The notes under the pieces are model-generated. The model worked only from the letters and a program-made list of their open reading frames with translations. It was not told the origin of the DNA and ran no database searches. Of a DNA stretch of 64,000 nucleotides, positions 37,210 through 45,628 are shown in pieces. The DNA is from Denticeps clupeoides (taxonomy: Eukaryota > Chordata > Actinopteri > Clupeiformes > Denticipitidae): the NCBI RefSeq assembly GCF_900700375.1, contig NW_021629771.1, positions 1 to 64,000 on the forward strand. Reading direction: 5' to 3'. Position numbers and translations under genes: made by a program. The stretch's first letter is position 1, and every line of letters starts with the position of its first letter.

Positions 37210-40200
37210 CGCTTACTCCATCATAGTGACCATGCTGTGAGGAGAGGTGCAACGGAATCTGTCCACCATCTGACTGGCTGTTGACAGAAGACCCTGCTTT
37301 CAGCAGCATTTTCATTGGCTCGGTTCTGCCCTGCCACGCAGCATAATGCAGGGCCCGCATTCCTGAGGGGTGGAGCACGGTGATGATGATGGATTTTTAA
37401 TAAATGTCTCCTTTAATATTTCTGACTGTAGAATGCTGAACGCATCTGTGGACAGGTGACATGGAGTTCATGTTGGATTCAGCAGGGGACAGTCACCTTT
37501 CTGGTCCTTAATGTCAACGGCGGCCTGGGCCTCCAGCAGCAGAGAGATGAGCTCCACATTTCCATTCAGAGCAGCATGGTGGAGAGCAGCTAAACTGTAG
37601 AAACAGACAGGAAGTTCTGCACGACTGCTGCACGATTACATACGTTTTCATTCGTGACAGCATCTTTTATTTTCAGTAGACTTTTTGTGTCTTTTGTAGC
37701 GTAACCCGGAACTGCTAGAGAACATTACAATATTTCTGATGTTTGTGTGACTCGCCCAACCAGGTCATTATGGACTCTGATCTGTGAAATGGCCAATATC
37801 GATAATTAATCACCTACAGGGGGCTTTAGTTTCAGTGGACTAGGACAGGACAACAGCATTACATGCTGGGTCTAATCTGGGAAATATATAAGTTCACAAA
37901 TCATATGATGAAGCTGAGCCAGGAACATAAAATAACACTTAACTCTGCCTCCCTGTGTAGTGTAACACACACACACACACACACACACGTTTACATGTAT
38001 TATATTTAGCAGACACTCTTGTCCAGAGCTTTAGAGTCCATATCTCATCTTCATACCTGAACAGCTGGACTTATATCAGCAGTGGTGGCCTAGTGGGTAA
38101 GAAAGTGGACCAGCCATTGGAAGGCTGCCAGTTTGAATCACGAACCGCCAAGGTCCCACTGAGGTCCCGTCCCCCCACACTGCTCCCCGGGCGCCTGTCA
38201 TGGCTGCCCACTGTCACTAAGGGTGATGTTTAAATGCAAAGGACAGGTTTACGTGACAAAGTCCCAGGTTCAAACCCCACTTACTACAATTGTGTCCCTG
38301 AGCAAGACACTGAACCCTGAGTGTCTCCAGGGGGGGGACTGTCCCTGTCACTGCTGATTGTAAGTCACTCTGGATAAGGGCGTCTGGTAAATGCTGTAAA
38401 TGTTAATAATGCACATTTACCCACACAGACATTTACATGTATTCACTCACCCATCCGAGTCCTGGAAGTTCACATTTACTCTCTTAGCAGGACCCAGCAA
38501 CTCTGAGAGAAAGAAACAAGAAATTATAATCTGTCTTTCTAAATGTCCACAGTTCTGCAATTCTGGGACATGATTCTGAAAGGAGCTTTAGAAAAATCCC
38601 TGACCATTCCGAATGATCTTTTCTGTCTTTTTTCCCCACATCCAGTAGTTTTACTTAAATACACTAATTCAGTTTTAAATTCCCTGGAGCAGTAGTCATC
38701 ACAAAAGGATGAAGAACTGAAAATTCTTTATTCATAACCAGGGAACCGTCATTCCCAACCTCGTCCCACTACTCTCTGTCCATCGTCGACCGCGATATAT
38801 GGAATAAAACATCTATATTATATTATAAAGTATTTTTGATGTTAAACTCATTATATTGGTGTCATTATATGCAATAAAAGGATGAATTTAGAGGAAATTT
38901 CAAGGTATTGAGATATATACCTTGTACTGCTAAAAACATGCAGCCCTATCTGTCCATAATTCTGCAAGCATCACATCGTCCATTCTTCTTCATCCTCGTT
39001 TTCTATCTGAGATGGCTGCTTCTCCTAATCCACCATACAGTCCCTGACAAAAGTCTGGTTGCTTGTGTGCAAATTGACCTCAAGTGCTGCTGAAATATAT
39101 TTCTTATCAATATTTTTTTACAAGAAATGCCTCATTTTCAGTGCAAAATGAAACTGTCAAAAAGCTCCACGAGACCTGGTCACCTGAAGTCCCTGTGTCA
39201 ACCAGAACAGTTGGTCGGATTCTGTCTGGAAATGTCCTCCATGGTGGAATCAGTGCACAGAATCCAGCACTAAACAAAAGACAATTGCCAAGTCCCACAG
39301 CCTGCTAAAAGGATGGACGCTGGAGAAGGTGGCAGAAGGTGGATTTTTCAGATGAATCTTCTGTTGAATTACACCACAGTCACCACAAATATTGCAGGAG
39401 ACCTACTGGAGCCCACATGGATCCGAGATTCACCCAGAAAACTCATGGTCTGGGGTTCCATCCAGAATGGGGGTGTGCGAGAGATCTGCAGGCTGGAAGG
39501 CAACATCAATAGTCTGAAATACCAAGGAATCTGAGCTACCTTCTATATTCCCAACCATAAAGAGGCCAAATTCTGCAGCAGGGTGGTGCTCCATCACATA
39601 CTTCCATCTCCACATCAAAGTTCCTCAAGGCGAAGAAGATCAAGATGCTCCAGGATTGGCCAGCCCAGTCACCAGACATGAAGATCATTGAAAGAGGATG
39701 AACTCTGGGAGGCCTGCAAGACTGCTAAATGTAAATGAAATGTAAATGCTTTCTTTGCTATTCCTGATGACTTCATCAATAAATTGTATGAATCCTTCAC
39801 GCTCATGGAAGCTCATACAGATATTAAGTTTGGATCTGACAGCACCACGACATCATTTGCTGACATATGTTTGTATTTGCAGTGAATTTGTTCAGTTTCT
39901 GTACATGCGACAAAACTTTTGTCTTGCCAAAATTTGACCTTTCTGTCTTGATTAACTGATAAACCTTTTTTCAGTCCAATGCATTAAACATCATTTGGTG
40001 GGTTTTAGCTTTTCATATCAGCTATTTCTAACACCAAGTGATGAATTAAAACCGGGTTAATAGCAGGGGTTTCTACAGAATAGATAAGTGACGCGACTTC
40101 TGTCAGGGACTATAATTTCAGGCCCAGTAAATTAATTTGTCTATATCGAAATCTGCGGAGTCTGAAATGATGTTCATTTCTGTGGTGTTGTAAAAAGTAA

Positions 40201-41460
40201 AAGAAGATGAGAATAAACGTGCAGTTGGAGGAGCAGGGTCAGGTTAAACGTTGGTGGGCAGCAGTGTTTTGTGTGGATCGGCCCTTAATCTGTGCGTTGA
40301 CCTCATTTCTCTGCTCTCCAGCCACGTCCCACTGTTCCACAGCGCCTGACCAATCAGAGGGGAGCTTTTCAGTCGCGATCTGGTTCTTCGCAGCGGCGCG
40401 CTTGCTCGTCACGTTATGAAAGTTCACTGATGTGTTCACTGGTGACAGTGACGGCGCCACCTCAGTCCAGTTCTCCAGCGCTGCCGGACACATTTCATGT
40501 CCTTTATCAAGATTTCTATGTCAATATAGAAATATAAGCACCTTGCTGACACAAAAGCAAAAAGCAAGAATGCAAAAAATTCAAAAATGAATAAAGGTGT
40601 CCATGTACAAGATGGCTGTGTGTGTGTGTGTGTGTGTGTGTGTGAGTAAGTATTCATATTTAACAGTAGCTGTATCATAGCTATTAAAATACTGGATCTG
40701 AAACAGGAGCAGATCCCAATCAAACTAGGACAATAGCACACACACACAGACACACACACACTCACAAAATTCTATACTGAAGCACAATTATCGCCTCAGT
40801 TCTCCTGTGGTCAGAGCCCAGAGGTATGAAAACAGGGCAGGACTAAAATAATGCAGAAGATCTTGTGTGTGACCAGTGGGCTTCGAATCTGTGACCTTTA
40901 TGCGTCACGGGGTCAGTGGCTGCCTAGCGAGTAAGGAAGCGGACCCCTAATCGGAAGGTTGCAGGTTCGATGGTGCCACTGAGGTCCATCCCCTTGATCT
41001 CGGTACCGTCACCCTTATCATATCTTATATTATATTATATCCACGTTTCTGCTGTTATTTGTGAGCGCGTGACCATGTGACTTGTTCTCCCTTCGGGGAC
41101 CACAGTGGAGCTGGATGGTGACTGGATGGTGACTGGATGATGGGGGCTGGAAGGGTGGGGTTACGTGTGGCTGACACGTGACTGGGGGTTCACCGCCTTC
41201 ACCAAACCGCACCACACATGGCAAAACGCCTCAGAAGTTGAAGGTCCACCAGAAGTCGCATCATCCAGCACCATCACCAGCCCGACATCTGGCGCTTCCC
41301 GACACACCCCGATAATCCGCGACAATAACAAGAACCGTCCCGGCGGCCACCGCGCCGCGGCCGGACACTCACTGGCTTTCCCGGGCCGCTGGAGGATCCT
41401 GTGGACGGTCGGGAGGTCCTCGGTCTTCGCCGCCTGGAGAAGCTCCTGCTCCTTCCCCAT
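21227..41460 (-). CDS. caskin1: Caskin-1 (CASK-interacting ankyrin/SH3/SAM scaffold), 22 coding exons
   Basis: Exons 5'-3': 41460-41373, 38502-38451, 37594-37497, 37362-37217, 37135-37040, 36952-36831, 32599-32491, 31870-31762, 31682-31588, 30323-30209, 29267-29079, 28724-28620, 28553-28369, 28289-28205, 27258-27173, 26705-26595, 26520-26419, 25925-25787, 23474-22738, 22641-22125, 22001-21413, 21323-21227. All junctions are GT-AG and in phase, total 3972 nt (1323 aa; human about 1430). Domains: ankyrin repeats (about 35-273), SH3 (about 277-340, [15 protein letters not shown]), the CASK-binding motif EDIWVLRKP in exon 12, two SAM domains (about 561-700), a proline-rich region, and the C-terminal block [20 protein letters not shown]. 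The family is a presynaptic scaffold binding the CASK CaMK domain. Start chosen at [10 protein letters not shown] as in the family; an in-frame ATG at 41502 would add 14 residues. The CASK motif and sequence favour caskin1 over caskin2. Confidence 0.95.
23590..24270 (+). mobile_element. L2/CR1-type LINE 3' fragment in a caskin1 intron
   Basis: The plus strand reads [16 protein letters not shown] followed by [12 protein letters not shown], the typical last residues of L2-type ORF2 in fish, and then a long untranslated tail. 5' truncated. Confidence 0.7.
24619..24803 (-). mobile_element. tRNA-derived SINE, family A
   Basis: Minus-strand copy. It has a tRNA-like head (GGTAGTAGCCTAGTGGGTAA, B box near GGTTCAAACCC), a central CCTGAGCAAG block, and a tail GATAAGGGCGTCTGGTAAAT. 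The tail resembles V-SINE-type fish elements. Confidence 0.85.
24960..25440 (-). mobile_element. L2-type LINE reverse-transcriptase fragment
   Basis: The minus strand encodes [20 protein letters not shown] and [16 protein letters not shown], hallmark residues of the L2 reverse-transcriptase C-terminus, with an upstream block [14 protein letters not shown]. It lies opposite in orientation to the 23.6-kb fragment. Confidence 0.85.
25941..26147 (-). mobile_element. tRNA-derived SINE, family B
   Basis: Family B consensus, read from its tRNA end, has GGCAGTGGTGGCCTAGCGGT, a B box GGTTCGAATCCC, a GCGCCTGTCATGGCTGCCCA block and a CACTTCACTTTCACTTT tail. This copy is nearly full length, with part of the head missing. 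Confidence 0.85.
27571..27675 (-). mobile_element. SINE family B, internally deleted
   Basis: The AGTGAAGTGAGTGTCAT tail and the TTCGAACCAGCAACCTTC head are kept, but the central block is missing. Confidence 0.7.
28015..28154 (+). mobile_element. SINE family A, shortened
   Basis: Head AGTAGTAGCCTAGAACCAGA and tail GGGCGTCTGGTAAACGCTG are present; part of the tRNA-like region is deleted. Confidence 0.8.
29036..29073. repeat. (GT)n microsatellite beside caskin1 exon 11
   Basis: About 19 GT dinucleotides end six bases before the donor of exon 11 (29079 on the minus strand), so length changes here could affect that splice site. Confidence 0.95.
30052..30189 (+). mobile_element. SINE family A, degenerate
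   Basis: GGTTCAAACCCCACTTACTA and the GTCCCTGTCACTACTGACTG block are recognisable. It ends about 20 bp before the SH3 exon of caskin1. Confidence 0.75.
30335..30850. repeat. ~85-bp minisatellite in a caskin1 intron
   Basis: A unit containing ACACAAAGCACTACACATTA and ACACAGAAAATACACAAAGA recurs about six times with a 75-85 bp period. Minus-strand frames through it are Cys/Phe-rich artefacts. Confidence 0.88.
31300..31518 (-). mobile_element. SINE family B
   Basis: Near full-length copy, from the GTGATTGTCACATGTGATAC tail to TAGGCCACCACTGCCCC at the head. Confidence 0.88.
31900..32180. repeat. Compound (AC)n microsatellite
   Basis: AC-rich tract interrupted by ATGC, ATGT and ACGT motifs, in the intron between two caskin1 exons. 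It continues at 32385-32490 on the far side of a SINE insertion. Long Cys-Val or Thr-His frames here are not genes. Confidence 0.93.
32181..32380 (-). mobile_element. SINE family A, full length, inside an (AC)n tract
   Basis: Complete copy from CATTTACATTACATTTACA to GGCTACTACAACC. It splits an AC-rich microsatellite in two. Confidence 0.88.
32640..33445 (+). mobile_element. Probable Tc1/mariner-like DNA transposon remnant
   Basis: The left end has ACAGTTTTTTACAGACGC, resembling known fish transposon ends. A later frame at about 33115-33240 reads [18 protein letters not shown] and [10 protein letters not shown], a basic N-terminal transposase-like segment. The rest of a transposase is missing. 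Family assignment is tentative. Confidence 0.45.
33446..33990. other. Unassigned intron sequence
   Basis: No domain or established repeat is recognised. A minus-strand open frame (33570-33818) has no recognisable motif and lies in a caskin1 intron. Confidence 0.3.
34000..34120 (+). mobile_element. SINE family A, fragment
   Basis: GGCAGGTTCAAACCCCACTT and GACACTTAACCCTGAGTGTC are kept; both ends are eroded. Confidence 0.7.
34484..34745 (-). mobile_element. SINE family B, full length
   Basis: Complete copy with a partly repeated AAGTGAAAGTGAAGTGATTG tail and intact B box (GGATTCGAACC read on the plus strand). Confidence 0.9.
34770..34985 (+). mobile_element. CR1/L2-type LINE fragment
   Basis: The plus strand reads [16 protein letters not shown]-like and CNWILDL-like reverse-transcriptase residues, then jumps to the C-terminal [11 protein letters not shown]-like end, so the middle is deleted. 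Confidence 0.7.
35856..36006 (+). mobile_element. SINE family B, internally deleted
   Basis: Head GGCAGTGGTGGCCTGGCGGT and tail CACTTCACTTTCACTTT are present without the central block. Confidence 0.85.
36197..36502 (-). mobile_element. SINE family A with an internal tandem duplication
   Basis: The segment from GTAGTTACAGGGACAGTCCC to TCTTCTGGTTCATA occurs twice in a row (about 36252-36360 and 36361-36470), so the element is about 306 bp instead of about 190. Confidence 0.88.
38081..38253 (+). mobile_element. SINE family B
   Basis: Copy from CAGCAGTGGTGGCCTAGTGG to the GATGTTTAAATGCAAAGGAC block. Its tail is replaced by the family A element that follows. Confidence 0.83.
38254..38405 (+). 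mobile_element. SINE family A joined to a family B copy
   Basis: Starts within the family A head (AAGTCCCAGGTTCAAACCCC) with no gap after the family B element and runs to GGTAAATGCTGTAAATG. Confidence 0.83.
39038..40111 (+). mobile_element. Tc1/mariner-type DNA transposon, degraded
   Basis: The ends are inverted repeats: CAGTCCCTGACAAAAGTC at 39038 and its near-complement ending at 40111, next to TA. Transposase-like pieces are [19 protein letters not shown] (about 39175), a catalytic-region stretch with [11 protein letters not shown] (about 39355), and MKIIERG-type sequence near 39680. Frames are broken. The element lies in caskin1 intron 1. Confidence 0.85.
40909..41030 (+). mobile_element. 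SINE family B, degenerate fragment
   Basis: GTAAGGAAGCGGACCCCTAATC and GGAAGGTTGCAGGTTCGATG mark the tRNA-like head; the rest is truncated. Confidence 0.65.
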
Positions 41461-41518
41461 CCCGCTCCTCGCATCCGGCTCCGAGCGGCCAGATCGAGTC
41501 ACTTTCTCCCGCTGAGCG

Positions 41519-41519
<1 letters not shown>

Positions 41520-41569
<50 letters not shown>
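41520..41569. repeat. (GT)n microsatellite upstream of caskin1
   Basis: About 24 dinucleotides starting 60 bp upstream of the caskin1 start codon, so it lies in or next to the 5' UTR or promoter. A second GT tract follows at 41690-41741. Confidence 0.95.
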
Positions 41570-41687
41570 CAGCGTGTTACGTAAAGGCCGAACATCTGCG
41601 CAGGACGCCGTGACCGCTGGGTGTGTGTGTCGCTTTCACTTTAAACGCTTAACGCGTCATGCAGGGGGCGTGGTCATCTCGCTAGAC

Positions 41688-41738
<51 letters not shown>

Positions 41739-41990
41739 GTGTGACAGAGAGAAGAATTGAGCCCATATTTTCAAAATTTCATTTATAAATTGTGTTGTAA
41801 TACTGTAAATACACTAAAATACACTAGTCTAATACACTAAAAACACAGGCAGTCACATTTAACAAAAAAACATGTAGACAAAAAATGAAACTAAACGGGT
41901 GAAATAAGTAATTAATGTGCAAAGTAAAATAGAAAATACTGTGGTGCAAAATTGAAAAGTGCATTAATAGATAATATTATACAACAGAAG

Positions 41991-42045
<55 letters not shown>

Positions 42046-42440
42046 AGTCCAGAGTGGAAAGTCCCTGAGTGTTCAGGTGTCTGATGGCCTGTAGGATGAA
42101 GCTGTTGCAGAGTCTGGCAGTGAGGGCCCGAACGCTTCGGTACCTTTTCCCGGATGGTTGGAGGGTGAAGCGTCCATGTGAGGCGTGTGTAGGGTCCTTC
42201 ACAATGCTGGTGGCAGTGTGTGTGGTAAATGTTGGTTATGGATGGAAGAGACAATGCTCTCTCTAAGAATGCTCTAAATGGTCCCTCTACAGAAGGTGCT
42301 GAGGATGGGTGGTGGGAGACGGGCTTTCCTCAGCCTCCGCAGGAAGTAAAGATGCTTCCAGAAGAGGTTCTGCTCTATATGAACACTGAGCATCTTCCAG
42401 AGATGTTGTCTGGTCCAGCAGCCTTTCGTGAGTTTTGCGT
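42046..42440 (-). mobile_element. CR1/L2-type LINE 3' fragment
   Basis: The minus strand encodes LYFLRRLRKARL-like, then a C-terminus of the form TARLCNSFILQAIRHLNTQG. A (GT)n tract (41992-42044) sits at its 3' end. Confidence 0.8.
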
Positions 42441-42783
42441 GTGCCTCGTTAACATAAATAATTAAGCGTCACAAGTCACAACATCCAAGTCTAAGTCAAG
42501 TCACACGTCATTGTTTGTGCGACTTAAGTATGTTACAGCAAGATTCCTGATGTGTGATTCATGAAACAGGTCTACCTGTGGCACGTAGATCATGTGTGTC
42601 TATATGTGTGTTTTAACAGGTTTTACTGAAATCGTACGCATTGGAGTGTTAAGAATGAATGTATATTAGTCAATTAATTTGGAAATAATTGAGAATTGAT
42701 ATGATTTCTGAAAGGGAACCATTAGATTAATAATCGGATTAATTGTAAATGACCTTGTGTTTGGTGCTTAAGGAACCATTCTA

Positions 42784-44531
42784 CAGGGAGTGCAGAATTA
42801 TTGTGCAAGTTGTATTTTTGAGGAATAATTTTCTTATTGAACAACAACCATGTTCTCAATGAACCCAAAAACTCATTAATATCAAAGCTGAATGTTTTTG
42901 GAAGTAGTTTTTAGTTTGTTTTTATTTTTAGCTATTTTAGGGGGATATCTGTGTGTGCAGGTGACTATTACTGTGCATAATTATTAGGCAACTTAACAAA
43001 AAACAAATATATACCCATTTCAATTATTTATTTTTACCAGTGAAACCAATATAACATCTCCACATTCACAAATATACATTTCTGACATTCAAAAGCAAAA
43101 CAAAAACAAATCAGCAACCAATATAGCCACCTTTCTTTGCAAGGACACTCAAAAGCCTGCCATCCATGGATTCTGTCAGTGTTGCGTGCAGCAGCAACCA
43201 CAGCCTCCCAGACACTGTTCAGAGAGGTGTACTGTTTTCCCTCCTTGTAAATCTCACATTTGATGATGGACCACAGGTTCTCAATGGGGTTAAGATCAGG
43301 TGAACAAGGAGGACATGTCATTAGTTTTTCTTCTTTTACACCCTTTCTTGCCAGCCACGCTGTGGAGTACTTGGACGCGTGTGATGGAGCATTGTCCTGC
43401 ATGAAAATCATGTTTTTCTTGAAGGATGCAGACTTCTTCTTGTACCACTGCTTGAAGAAGGTGTCTTCCAGAAACTGGCAGTAGGACTGGGAGTTGAGCT
43501 TGACTCCATCCTCAACCCGAAAAGGCCCCACAAGCTCATCTTTGAACCAGTACTCCACCTCCACCTTGCTGGCGTCTGAGTCGGACTGGAGCTCTCTGCC
43601 CTTTACCAATCCAGCCACGGGCCCATCCATCTGGCCCATCAAGACTCACTCTCATTTTTATTCATTTTATTCATCAATTAATCATCAGTCCATAAAACCT
43701 TAGATTAAACCTTAAATCAGTCTTGAGATATTTCTTGGCCCAGTCTTGACGTTTCAGCTTGTGTGTCTTGTTCAGTGGTGGTCGTCTTTCAGCCTGTCTT
43801 ACCTTGGCCATGTCTCTGAGTATTGCACACCTTGTGCTTTTGGGCACTTCAGTGATGTTGCAGCTCTGAAATATGGCCAAACTGGTGGCAAGTGGCATCT
43901 TGGCAGCTGCACGCTTGACTTTTCTCAGTTCATGGGCAGTTATTTTGCGCCTTGGTTTTTCCACACGCTTCTTGCGACCCTGTTGACTATTTTGAATGAA
44001 ACGCTTGATTGTTCGATGATCACGCTTCAGAAGCTTTGCAATTTTAAGAGTGCTGCATCCCTCTGCAAGATATCTCACTATTTTTGACTTTTCTGAGCCT
44101 GTCAAGTCCTTCTTTTGACAAAGGAAAGGAAGTTGCCTAATAATTATGCTCACCTGATATAGGGTGTTTATGTCATTAGACCACACCCCTTCTCATTACA
44201 GAGATGCACATCACCTAATATGCTTAATTGGTACATTTACATTTACGGCATTTATCAGACGCCCTTATCCAGAGCGACTTACAATCAGTAGTTACAGGGG
44301 ACAGTCCCCCTGGAGCAATTTAGGGTTAAGTGTCTTGCTCAGGGACACAATGGTAATAAGCGGGATTTGAACCCGGGTCTTCTGGTTCATAGGCGAGTAT
44401 GTTACCCACTAGGCTACTACCACTGTGCTGGTAGTAGGCTTTCGAGCCTATACAGCTTGGAGTACGACAACATGCATGAAGAGGATTATGTGGACAAAAT
44501 ACTAATTTGCCTAATAATTCTGCACTCCCTG
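42784..44531 (-). mobile_element. Tc1-type DNA transposon with both inverted repeats and broken transposase
   Basis: The termini are CAGGGAGTGCAGAATTATT and its complement, flanked by TA. The transposase is on the minus strand: the N-terminal HTH half (44186-43674; KIVRYLAEGCSTLKIAKLLK, RRKITAHELRKVKRAA) and the catalytic half (43642-43034; MIFMQDNAPSHASKY, CSPDLNPIENLWSIIK). A frame change near 43.6 kb separates them, and a SINE is inserted in the right arm. The DNAPSH and SPDLNPIENLW blocks carry the second D and the third acidic residue of the catalytic triad. Confidence 0.92.
44233..44423 (-). mobile_element. SINE family A inserted in the Tc1 transposon
   Basis: Full-length copy inside the right arm of the 42.8-44.5 kb transposon, so the SINE is the younger of the two. 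Confidence 0.88.
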
Positions 44532-44599
44532 TATAGCAAATCTATTTTACAAAAATACTATTCTCAGCTTTCAAATATGTACCTAAATTTGTCCCAGAT

Positions 44600-44787
44600 G
44601 CATTTACAATATTTACCAGACGCCCTTATCCAGAGCGACATACAGTCAGTAGTTACAGGGACAGTCCCCCCCTGGAGACACTCAGGGTTAAGTGTCCTGC
44701 TCAGGGACACGATGGTAGTAAGTGGGGTTTGAACCTGGGTCTTCTGGTTCATAGGCGAGTGTGTTACCCACTAGGCCACTAACACCC
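44600..44787 (-). mobile_element. SINE family A, full length
   Basis: Complete copy from CATTTACAATATTTACCAGA to CCCACTAGGCCACTAACACC, about 70 bp beyond the Tc1 end. Confidence 0.88.
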
Positions 44788-45628
44788 TTGCAGGTCCATT
44801 AGATCCTGGACATGGGATTTATCACACCCTGTCATTTTATTTTCATTTTTATTGTGTTTTCAGTAATAGTAGTAATACTATAGTAATACTAGGAAAAAGT
44901 CTTCTCCACCGTCCGTTCCTCCATGTTGTAAATTATGCCTGGACATGTTACACATGGACATCCATACACATGGATCGATGAAACACACGTCGTACGTTGA
45001 TTTTTACACCCAAATATACACTTTTATTGATAAATGAGGGCCAATGTGTGTATTCAATGTGGGGACAGGTGTGTGCATAATGTTCCATAGTCTTGTTGAA
45101 GGCAACCTTCGTATATAATGTTTGTACATATCGTCATGTGTAAGAGCGCTGAATATAAAATTTATGATTGTCTTTATTAACTTTGGTAGAATGGTTTAAA
45201 ATTTGAATAAATATATTTTCTAGCTCATACTGTAATTGTCTACAGAAGGAAGGTGACGTGAAGAAAGGAGGGGTCCTTGTGACCCTGATGGGACCACTTT
45301 ATCACTGAAAATGACCCAGTCAACACATCACACCCGGCCTTCAGTGCCAGCAGATGCCCGTGGCCACCGTAATGGGGTCATTACACGAGTGCAAGGCGTG
45401 GAGCGCGGCTCTTCACCGGAGCACCAGGTCAGAGGTCGTCTGAAGGGTGTTTTTTTTTGTCGGTAAATGAGTGACCAGACTCGTACGTCGGTGTGATCAT
45501 GTGCAGCAGTGGCCGCCGTGGTGAGAGTGCACAGTTGCTTCATTAAACTGATTGGTTTAATAATCAGACAGGGACGGCATGTTGGTCTCCTCTCCTGTCC
45601 ACTCCGTACCTCTGCTCTCAGTCTCAGC

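Noticed and set aside
41165-41515. Plus-strand 116-residue frame over the caskin1 first exon
   Set aside because: It is antisense to the first coding exon in a GC-rich region; no splice or family support.
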